Source: Desulfuromusa sp. (lineage in GTDB: Bacteria; Desulfobacterota; Desulfuromonadia; Desulfuromonadales; Geopsychrobacteraceae). Taken from it: a stretch of DNA of 9,130 bases. The stretch is taken from positions 1 to 9,130 of the forward strand of contig JAOZOH010000114.1 in assembly GCA_029933365.1 (NCBI GenBank), in the 5' to 3' direction. Every line of letters starts with the position of its first letter. Within the stretch, counting starts at the first letter, position 1. The position numbers and the translations under genes are program-made. The notes beneath the pieces were generated by a model. That model had not been told where the DNA came from and did not search any database. It saw only the letters and a program-made list of their open reading frames with translations. Below, piece by piece: positions 1 through 5,557 of this stretch.

Positions 1-39
1 TATTTGGATACTAAAATGAATATTTGGAGGAACCATATT

Positions 40-105
40 ATGTCTACTCGACAACTATTTGATTTTAAGCTGTTGAAACTTCTGGTTGAAACTTTGGAGC
101 GCTGA
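40..105 (+). CDS. 21-residue leader ORF upstream of the HD-GYP gene
   Basis: This ATG-started ORF of 21 codons plus TGA begins MSTRQLFDF and ends LVETLER. It has a very good ribosome binding site (GGAGG at 26-30, nine bases before the ATG). Its stop lies two bases before the GTG start of the HD-GYP gene, and its last codons contain the GGAG that serves as that gene's Shine-Dalgarno sequence, so the two are arranged for translational coupling. The peptide is too short to assign to a family and may act as a leader whose translation controls the regulator. Alternatively it could be the displaced N-terminus of the regulator, but the regulator's receiver domain is already complete without it. Whether it is translated is inferred only from the ribosome binding site and the spacing. 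Confidence 0.5.
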   Translation: MSTRQLFDFKLLKLLVETLER

Positions 106-107
106 TT

Positions 108-1226
108 GTGGTTACTGATTTTGATTTAGCTTTAACGGATCTCGTCACAAGCGGTGTCTTGAGTGATATCTATACCGCAAAGGTTTTAATTGTTGCTGAT
201 GACCCATCAAACGCTGCTCCGCTGCATAAGATATTGGAAAAAGATGGGTATAAAAATCTCTTCTCCACAGATGAACTCCCTCACGTTCTTCCGTTATACC
301 GAAAGCATCGATTTGATCTGATTCTTCTTGATATCGAAATGTCCGGAATAGCAGGAATGAAAGTTTTACAACAATTGCAAAAAGGTACCAAAGGTAATTT
401 TTTACCAGTGATTGTGCTGTCCGCACATGCAGACCAGCAAACTCGAAAAAAAACGCTGGGGATGGGGGCAAAAGATTTTATCGCTAAGCCATTTGAAAAT
501 TGGGAAATTCTGTTGCGCATTCAGAATATCTTGCAAGCGAGCTTATATCATAAGCAACAGGTTTCTCGAAAAGATCTACTAGAAAGTGAAATCCACAAGA
601 GAACGAAAGAGATTCTTGCAACCCAATTCGAGATCGTACAAAGGCTTGCTGTCGCGGGTGAGCTGAGAGATAACGAAACCGGGGCGCATGTCAAACGGAT
701 GAGCCATATCTGTAGTCTCCTCTCCAAACAACGCGGTTTGGGGCAAGAGTTTTCAGAATTGATGCTCTACGCCAGCGCTATGCACGATGTTGGAAAAATT
801 GGAGTTCCTGACAGTATCCTGTTGAAGACAAAAAAGCTGAGTCCTGAAGAATGGTTGATAATGCAGCAACATCCAGTTATTGGTGCAAGGATTATTGGTA
901 ATCATGATTCAAAGCTGATTTCTTTAGCGCGGGAAATTGCCCTATATCATCATGAAAAGTGGGATGGCAGTGGCTATCCGCATGGAATTTCAGGCAATGA
1001 GATACCAATCTCTGCACGTATCGCTGCAATCAGTGATGTTTTTGATGCTTTAACCTCAGATCGTCCCTACAAACAGGCTTGGTCAATAGAAAAAGTAGTT
1101 GAAACAATTCAGGCAGAATCTGGTAAGCACTTTGAACCAGTTATGGTTGACTTGTTGATAGAGAATTTAGCGGAAATTATTGAAATTAAAGATCGCTATT
1201 TAGATCATGAATTTTATTTGAGCTGA
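108..1226 (+). CDS. Response regulator with receiver and HD-GYP domains (c-di-GMP phosphodiesterase type)
   Basis: The protein has 372 residues. A CheY-like receiver domain (about 24-143) shows the acidic pair D31/D32, the phospho-acceptor D75 in LLDIEM, S105 and the conserved K127 in AKPF. A helical linker (about 144-180) leads to an HD-GYP domain with H194, the catalytic H226-D227 (HDVGKIGVPDSIL), H255, H281-H282 and the GYP signature at 289-291 (HHEKWDGSGYP). All metal-ligand motifs of the family are present, so it should be an active phosphodiesterase hydrolysing cyclic di-GMP, switched by phosphorylation in the cytoplasm. The cognate kinase is not in the window. The GTG start at 108 has GGAG at 96-99 eight bases upstream and leaves about 23 residues before the receiver domain. 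The PilZ gene follows after 34 bases, so the two are probably co-transcribed. The c-di-GMP activity is family knowledge; the target pathway is unknown. Confidence 0.93.
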   Translation: MVTDFDLALTDLVTSGVLSDIYTAKVLIVADDPSNAAPLHKILEKDGYKNLFSTDELPHVLPLYRKHRFDLILLDIEMSGIAGMKVLQQLQKGTKGNFLPVIVLSAHADQQTRKKTLGMGAKDFIAKPFENWEILLRIQNILQASLYHKQQVSRKDLLESEIHKRTKEILATQFEIVQRLAVAGELRDNETGAHVKRMSHICSLLSKQRGLGQEFSELMLYASAMHDVGKIGVPDSILLKTKKLSPEEWLIMQQHPVIGARIIGNHDSKLISLAREIALYHHEKWDGSGYPHGISGNEIPISARIAAISDVFDALTSDRPYKQAWSIEKVVETIQAESGKHFEPVMVDLLIENLAEIIEIKDRYLDHEFYLS

Positions 1227-1260
1227 TTGGCTACTGTTTTCAAGAGCAGAGAGATTTTCT

Positions 1261-1911
1261 ATGCTGATAATGAAATGCCCAAAATGCAATAAATATATTA
1301 GCTCAGCGCTGTTAGCTGAAATTAAATCTATTGCTTGTGAACATTGTGGAGTTGAGGTTCCAGTAACAAATGTGTTGGTTTCATCCAATGGTTTCACCTT
1401 TGACCGGAATGATCTATTGAAACGTTTTTTTCGCTACCGTAAGTTGCTTGATGAGGTGATAGATGAGCGGAATTCGTTAGTGGAAAATACGGGTGCTTCA
1501 GATGTGAGCAAACGTAGCATTGAGCAGTTTATGGCAATTTTACAGGGGATGATGACGGGGGCACGGGATAATTATCGCTATGAATTTTCTGTCCCTTTAG
1601 CAGTCCAACTTCGCTATAGCAAAAAAGAGTGTCATGGGACTTTTTTTAACTTAAGTACAGAAGGAGCTTGTGTCGAAATTTCTCGATCAAATTCTCTTCC
1701 CCGAGTCGGTGGGCTTGTTTCTGTAGAGTTTTCATTGCCGGGTCAAGAAGAACTGTTTTTAATCAATGGTGAAATTTGTTGGACGCAAAAAGCAAAAGAT
1801 ACTGAGAACGGTAAACACAGTGTTGGGATTAAATTTAACCAGCTAGACCCCTCGATCCACACGGTACTTTGGCAGTATATTTCCGAGTCGGCAAACGATG
1901 TAGGAAAATGA
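1261..1911 (+). CDS. Zinc-ribbon PilZ domain protein
   Basis: The protein has 216 residues. The N-terminus carries two CxxC pairs (C6/C9 and C26/C29) typical of a small zinc ribbon. A charged helical stretch (about 48-100) follows, then a PilZ domain (about 102-210). PilZ is recognised from the NLSTEG motif (N130, S132, G135; consensus D/NxSxxG) and the beta-strand pattern ending GIKF near the C-terminus. The arginine motif that grips c-di-GMP is imperfect: RDNYR at 102-106 has RxxxR spacing but sits about four residues early, and the usual second arginine position is F109. Binding of c-di-GMP is therefore uncertain. The ATG at 1261 is preferred over the one at 1270 because the weak purine-rich GAGAG at 1249-1253 is correctly spaced for it. 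The gene sits downstream of a c-di-GMP phosphodiesterase gene, so it is a plausible effector of the same circuit. Confidence 0.85.
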   Translation: MLIMKCPKCNKYISSALLAEIKSIACEHCGVEVPVTNVLVSSNGFTFDRNDLLKRFFRYRKLLDEVIDERNSLVENTGASDVSKRSIEQFMAILQGMMTGARDNYRYEFSVPLAVQLRYSKKECHGTFFNLSTEGACVEISRSNSLPRVGGLVSVEFSLPGQEELFLINGEICWTQKAKDTENGKHSVGIKFNQLDPSIHTVLWQYISESANDVGK

Positions 1912-1931
1912 ACCTTTGCCCGAAATAGCAT

Positions 1932-1961
1932 AACTACCCCCGCAGTGGACTGCGGGGAGTT
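1932..1961. terminator. Strong hairpin between convergent genes (probable bidirectional terminator)
   Basis: An eight-base-pair GC-rich stem, CCCCGCAG (1938-1945) with CTGCGGGG (1950-1957), closes a TGGA loop. AACT/AGTT (1932-1935 with 1958-1961) extends it across a two-base bulge. It lies exactly between the ends of the PilZ gene (plus) and the zinc-ribbon gene (minus), where a terminator is expected. There is no T run on either side, so classical intrinsic termination is not assured. Confidence 0.6.
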
Positions 1962-1991
1962 AGATTCTGCCTCTAACCGCTTTCCTGCAAC

Positions 1992-2234
1992 TTAGTAATC
2001 AATCCCCGCTGGTTGTACACTGCCTGGATCTGTTGCGTGACATGGGGTCACACCATAAACCATGCCGCAATTATCGCAGCGGTCTTCCATTGTCTGCATG
2101 GTGAAAACCGTTTCACAACTTGTACATTTAATCTCCGGGGGGACCGGCATAGCGTAGCTGCTGAATCCCATCTGCCTCAATTTGTTGACAATCTGCTCCC
2201 CGTTACCAAAACTTCCACTACAACCATCATGCAT
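1992..2234 (-). CDS. Small zinc-ribbon protein, last gene of the operon
   Basis: This is an 80-residue protein starting MHDGCSGSFGNGEQIV. It has two CxxC pairs, C37/C40 and C53/C56 (KCTSC and RCDNC), forming a rubredoxin-like or zinc-ribbon knuckle, plus two further cysteines at C5 and C65. The ATG at 2234 is chosen because a strong AAGGAG lies nine bases upstream. An in-frame GTG at 2291 overlapping the stop codon of the ABC gene would give 99 residues, but lacks a comparably placed site. I do not recognise a named family. It is the fourth gene of the operon, 56 bases after the ABC ATPase gene, so it should be induced together with it. A role as a metal-binding or redox accessory protein is inference from the cysteines and the neighbourhood. 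Confidence 0.75.
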   Translation of the reverse strand: MHDGCSGSFGNGEQIVNKLRQMGFSSYAMPVPPEIKCTSCETVFTMQTMEDRCDNCGMVYGVTPCHATDPGSVQPAGIDY

Positions 2235-2243
2235 CGTTTTATT

Positions 2244-2249
2244 CTCCTT
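2244..2249 (-). promoter_or_regulatory. Ribosome binding site that decides the zinc-ribbon start
   Basis: The minus strand reads AAGGAG here, nine bases upstream of the ATG at 2234. This favours the 80-residue product over the GTG-initiated 99-residue reading. Confidence 0.7.
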
Positions 2250-2290
2250 GATAGCGTCACAAAAATCTAAAATTTTTGCATAGCCATCCA

Positions 2291-3289
2291 CTAGATGTTT
2301 TCCAGGGTTTCCCCGGTTCTGATTCTATTTCTCAAGGCGAGAAGTTTGTTATCCAGTTCTTCAAGTGAGGTCAGGTTTTTCCGTTCTGCCTGACTCGATT
2401 CAATGATTTTGTCAATTCCGCCATTTTTTATGACCAGCCGCCGATCACCCATCAACGCAAGAATTGGGTCGTGGGTGGCCATCAAAATAATTTTTTCTTC
2501 CTGAACCAACAAATCCAATGCTTTTTTTCGGTCAATGCCTGCATTTTCAATTTCATCAATCAGTGCAATAGGTGATTTGCTCAAAATCGCCATGTCGGCA
2601 ATCATCAGAGCTCTGGATTGTCCACCACTCAAAGAGGTGACGGGGGTGTCAGGATCAAAGGGTTCCCCGGCCAGTTCGTTGGCCTGTTGTAGAATCTGGG
2701 CAACTTTTTTTTCCGGGTCCGTGACCAGGCGGCTTTCTGCATGCATGCGAATAAATTCTTCCGCGGACAGATCCATAACAAAGTTCATGTTCTGTGATAA
2801 TTGGGCTACCAGTTTGTATTCGGTAGAAAAGCGCCACTTGCTGTCAGGCACCTGATCGTTGATGAGAATTTTTCTTCTGGTGGGAGTGTCACCCTGTGCA
2901 ACCCATTCAATATCAGCCAGCAGGCGGCTTTTGCCCGAACCAGTTGGCCCGACAATGCAGATCACTTCTCCCGGTTTCAGGGTCAATTCAAGGTTCTCTG
3001 CTCTGCCCGACTTATCATGACCGCCAACAATTGTCAGAGTTTCTACCTTGTCCATGGGATCACTTAAAGCCAACATACCGTCGAGAAAAGCATTCAGACT
3101 TTGACGCAGTTGTTCATCATTGATGCCTAAATCTTCCAGAGTATCGGGGTCAAGGTGATCAAGATAGTGCTGCAGGCTCTCTTCTGCTGGTTCAACGACC
3201 AGTCCGAATGAAGTCAGGAAGTCTTCTATATAAGGATGGTCTGTTAGAATTTCAGACATCGGTTTATGCAATAAAGCTGTTTCTTTCAT
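2291..3289 (-). CDS. ABC ATPase subunit with an N-terminal DUF1858/ScdA_N-like domain
   Basis: This 332-residue protein is a single ATP-binding cassette with no membrane segment. Walker A is GPTGSGKS (114-121), a likely Q-loop glutamine is Q163, the signature is LSGGQ (220-224), Walker B ends in D245-E246 (IALIDE) and the switch histidine is H273 (ATHDP). It should be ATPase-competent and dimerise. The first 75 residues are not part of a normal cassette: PMSEILTDHPYIEDFLTSFG resembles the DUF1858/ScdA_N fold and the N-terminus of the first operon protein. The ATG has AAGGA nine bases upstream and follows the GTPase gene after 15 bases. No permease gene accompanies it, so it is unlikely to be an ordinary importer component and may instead use ATP in a soluble complex, as SufC-type or other non-transport cassettes do. 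That last point is inference. Confidence 0.88.
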   Translation of the reverse strand: MKETALLHKPMSEILTDHPYIEDFLTSFGLVVEPAEESLQHYLDHLDPDTLEDLGINDEQLRQSLNAFLDGMLALSDPMDKVETLTIVGGHDKSGRAENLELTLKPGEVICIVGPTGSGKSRLLADIEWVAQGDTPTRRKILINDQVPDSKWRFSTEYKLVAQLSQNMNFVMDLSAEEFIRMHAESRLVTDPEKKVAQILQQANELAGEPFDPDTPVTSLSGGQSRALMIADMAILSKSPIALIDEIENAGIDRKKALDLLVQEEKIILMATHDPILALMGDRRLVIKNGGIDKIIESSQAERKNLTSLEELDNKLLALRNRIRTGETLENI

Positions 3290-3304
3290 TCCAATTGATC
3301 CTTT

Positions 3305-3988
3305 TTATATATCCATCTTGCGGATGTTGCCGGTCTGATGCTCTTCCCCGATCCGGGTTTCCCCCAGGCAGTAGGAACAGAGTGCAGCAGGCATGGAAAA
3401 GCGCAGCTCCTTTCCTTTCAGGGTTTCAATGTCCGATGCTTCCTCAAACAGAGTGGTCAGTTCATAGGCTCCTTGCCCGGTGATTCCGTTGATATTCATG
3501 ATCACGGCTCCAGGATTGACCTGTTTGACCCGTGAGGCAAACACTTCCCGCTCTGCTTGGGAAACAATATCACCCTTGGTAATGACAACGATATCGGCTG
3601 ATTTCAGCATCGGACCGATCTTTTTTGGCGTATTGATTCCACTCAGATTGTCAATCACACAGACGGCGGTAATTTCTTTAATGTGTGGTGAACAACGATT
3701 ACAGAGCCCTGCACTTTCACTGATCAGGTATTCGCAATCATTTTCGTGTCCCCAGGTGACGCACGACTCGATGTTACTGACAAAATAGTGATCGGGACAA
3801 AGTGCCCCTGATAACCCCTTTTTGACCAGTACCCCTTTTTTAGCGTAGAGCTTATCGTCATCGGTCAGAAGACAATCAAATTTAACGACACCAATTTTTT
3901 TTTGCCGGGCTTGCAGGGCCTCAATAACCCGTAAAATAACAGAGGTTTTCCCTGAAGATGGTGGCCCCGATATGGTTAAAAAACGCAT
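3305..3988 (-). CDS. Cysteine-rich HypB/UreG/CobW-like P-loop GTPase
   Basis: The protein has 227 residues. The P-loop is GPPSSGKT (8-15), and TKGD (137-140) takes the place of the NKxD guanine-specificity motif, as in HypB-type proteins. The switch region reads ESAGLCNRC (91-99), so a cysteine pair C96/C99 follows immediately where metallochaperone GTPases couple nucleotide and metal; H102 is nearby. Further likely ligands are C64 with H67, C76, C85, and a C-terminal CSYC pair (C204/C207). HypB, UreG and CobW family members load nickel or other metals into enzymes using GTP. The cysteine layout here does not match any one of them that I can name, so the metal and client are unknown. The start is backed by AGGAG five bases upstream, 12 bases after the preceding stop. 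Hcp, encoded divergently, is the obvious candidate client by context only. Confidence 0.8.
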   Translation of the reverse strand: MRFLTISGPPSSGKTSVILRVIEALQARQKKIGVVKFDCLLTDDDKLYAKKGVLVKKGLSGALCPDHYFVSNIESCVTWGHENDCEYLISESAGLCNRCSPHIKEITAVCVIDNLSGINTPKKIGPMLKSADIVVITKGDIVSQAEREVFASRVKQVNPGAVIMNINGITGQGAYELTTLFEEASDIETLKGKELRFSMPAALCSYCLGETRIGEEHQTGNIRKMDI

Positions 3989-4000
3989 AGTAACTCCTAT

Positions 4001-5242
4001 TTATGCCGCGTTCATCGAATCTTCAAAAATCTGGGTTGTCTGTTTGATCAATGCGCCAATATCGTTCTGATAGATATAGTCCCAGCCAACCCATTTCCAG
4101 GGATGATCCCCTTCCAGTTGATTATCAACATCCGGGTGAACCGAGGGGAACAGACCTTTTTGCGCGAGAATTTCACCGACTGGCTTGCTGGAGAGATATT
4201 CAGCAATTGGCTTAACTTTTTCCAGGCTATCCTGCTTGGTGAGCATAAAGATTGGGCTGACCACGGCACCATCTTCCGGCCAGATAATCTCCAGACTTTT
4301 AACCATGCGGGCCATTTTAGTGAAAAAATAAGGCATGATGGTGACCAGCGGTTTCTCTTCTGCAACCCGCTTGGCATTTTTAACCATCTGCGATGGGTGC
4401 ATGGCTTTTAGCATACAGCGACCCAGTTTTTCGATTCCTTGGTCGCCGTGTTCTTTGTGCAGGGCGAGAAGAATCGCGTTGAACAGATCAAAATCACCAA
4501 CCGGTAGAGCCACTTTCTGCTCGTATTCCGGCTTCAGCAGGTCTGACCAGCGGCGTGGAATCGGAAGATCACCAAGAACATCATGATTGACCATAAACAC
4601 TGCGGGGACTGCGGCAATAATTGAATAATCTTTTTTGGGATCTTTGATGTCTATTCCAGCAAAGTCCTGATTGACCTGTTCATCGGTTATATCGGTAAAA
4701 ATCCCCTGCTCTTTGAAATGACCGATAGTTTTTTGATCAAAAAATGTCTCAAATCCAGCAGAGAGGAAAATATCAGGAAGATCATTGGCGTTTTCAATCC
4801 CCTGAATATTTTCTTCGATCCAGTTGGCTCCAACAGAAGCGGCTTCCAGTTTGTAGCTGACGGTATTACCCGTTTCAGCTGTATAATTTTCGATGAAAGC
4901 ATCAAAACCTTCGAGTAATGGCAAGCGAACCGGGCAGGGGAGCAAACCTGATACGTTCACTTGACTGCCACTTTTCTCAGTTGTCTTCATTGTCACATCG
5001 ACTTGGTTTAGCTCTTCATCAATCTTGTCCTGCAGCAGCCCGAGAAAGTTATCTAGGTCATATTTTTTAGTTTGTGCAGCCCGTTCCAGTTTTAGAAAAG
5101 CACCGACAGCATTACGCTGTCTCTCGTCCCGAAAATTATCAAACCCGTTGGCCACAAAAACATCCAGGGTTTCGGGCCAGCGATCGAGAACATCTTTGAC
5201 GGTCATATCTTTATGTAATTTTTCCATTGTTGTCGTTGACAT
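4001..5242 (-). CDS. DUF1858-like domain fused to a solute-binding-protein fold, apparently cytoplasmic
   Basis: The protein has 413 residues. The N-terminal domain (about 7-75: KDMTVKDVLDRWPETLDVF and onward) is a clear DUF1858/ScdA_N-type module but lacks the usual cysteines. From about residue 97 the rest resembles type 2 periplasmic binding proteins of the iron/polyamine class (for example VFMVNHDVLGDLPIPRRWSDLL at 215-236, and conserved PVGDF). There is no signal peptide, lipobox or membrane helix, and the DUF1858 domain occupies the N-terminus, so the protein should stay in the cytoplasm. The adjacent tyrosine pair of FbpA-type iron binders is not obvious: the comparable stretch reads PYFF (304-307). 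The ATG at 5242 has GAGGAG upstream and a 22-base leader from a predicted FNR-type promoter. As first gene of the operon it probably supplies ligand recognition to the GTPase/ABC machinery; the ligand is unknown. Confidence 0.85.
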   Translation of the reverse strand: MSTTTMEKLHKDMTVKDVLDRWPETLDVFVANGFDNFRDERQRNAVGAFLKLERAAQTKKYDLDNFLGLLQDKIDEELNQVDVTMKTTEKSGSQVNVSGLLPCPVRLPLLEGFDAFIENYTAETGNTVSYKLEAASVGANWIEENIQGIENANDLPDIFLSAGFETFFDQKTIGHFKEQGIFTDITDEQVNQDFAGIDIKDPKKDYSIIAAVPAVFMVNHDVLGDLPIPRRWSDLLKPEYEQKVALPVGDFDLFNAILLALHKEHGDQGIEKLGRCMLKAMHPSQMVKNAKRVAEEKPLVTIMPYFFTKMARMVKSLEIIWPEDGAVVSPIFMLTKQDSLEKVKPIAEYLSSKPVGEILAQKGLFPSVHPDVDNQLEGDHPWKWVGWDYIYQNDIGALIKQTTQIFEDSMNAA

Positions 5243-5270
5243 AATTATCTCCTCAGTTTGTTTTGAGCCG

Positions 5271-5276
5271 AGTATA
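5271..5276 (-). promoter_or_regulatory. -10 element of the operon promoter
   Basis: The minus strand reads TATACT, one mismatch from TATAAT. It predicts transcription from about 5264, placing the FNR-type box at 5299-5312 at exactly -41.5, the class II activator position, and giving a leader of about 22 bases to the ATG at 5242. Confidence 0.7.
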
Positions 5277-5298
5277 GGGAAAGAGGCAGTTAGTTAAA

Positions 5299-5312
5299 TT
5301 GATGCAGATCAA
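5299..5312 (-). promoter_or_regulatory. Perfect FNR/HcpR-type operator for the four-gene operon
   Basis: TTGATGCAGATCAA is a complete match to the FNR consensus TTGAT-N4-ATCAA. Its downstream edge is 22 bases from the TATACT -10 element. CRP/FNR-family regulators (FNR, or the NO-responsive HcpR, DNR and NnrR) bind such palindromes; the sequence alone does not say which one acts here, and no regulator gene is in the window. Confidence 0.8.
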
Positions 5313-5469
5313 GAAATATAATAATTATTACCTTTTTTATCAACAATCAATTTATTGTAAATTTTATCCGCTTATTGCTCTAAAAAAATCTGCGAAAAAA
5401 ATTTACTTTGCTATACTTGAACTCGTTTGATTTTGGTTGTTTGAAAAACATAACTATTTTTATCCACAA

Positions 5470-5483
5470 TTGATCTGCATCAA
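5470..5483 (+). promoter_or_regulatory. Perfect FNR/HcpR-type operator for hcp
   Basis: TTGATCTGCATCAA matches TTGAT-N4-ATCAA completely and is the exact reverse complement of the box at 5299-5312; with flanking bases the identity extends to 17 bases. Its centre (5476.5) would lie at -41.5 relative to a start near 5518. Confidence 0.8.
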
Positions 5484-5505
5484 TTTTTTAATTTTCCGTT
5501 TGTGC

Positions 5506-5511
5506 CATTTT
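5506..5511 (+). promoter_or_regulatory. Weak -10 element of the hcp promoter
   Basis: CATTTT matches three of six consensus positions and begins 22 bases after the FNR-type box, exactly the spacing seen in the opposite direction. A poor -10 with no independent -35 fits a promoter that depends on the activator. It predicts a leader of about 40 bases before hcp. Confidence 0.45.
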
Positions 5512-5557
5512 CGGGTGGTAAAAAATAACTCTCACCTAGTCAAAGGAGTCTATCAAA

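Larger units (their letters stand above)
5243..5557. other. Divergent control region between the operon and hcp
   Basis: This 315-base gene-free stretch is strongly AT-rich. It holds one FNR-type box near each end with matching -10 elements. The middle (about 5313-5469) contains runs of A and T and an isolated TATACT at 5412-5417 with no convincing -35 partner. I see no small gene, riboswitch or repeat in it. Long A/T tracts could bend the DNA between the two operators. Confidence 0.7.

Noticed and set aside
2235..2291. GTG at 2291 as the start of the zinc-ribbon protein (99 residues, overlapping the ABC stop codon)
   Set aside because: The ATG at 2234 has AAGGAG at ideal distance and the extra 19 residues add no recognisable domain. 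Coupled initiation at the GTG is possible but less likely.
4001..5242. Reading the operon as an ordinary iron ABC importer
   Set aside because: There is no permease, no export signal on the binding protein, and the FbpA-type tyrosine pair is not apparent; the GTPase and zinc-ribbon genes also do not fit.
5412..5417. A TATACT hexamer on the plus strand in the hcp upstream region as an independent promoter
   Set aside because: No -35 element lies at the right distance and it is upstream of the FNR-type box; AT-rich DNA produces such hexamers by chance.
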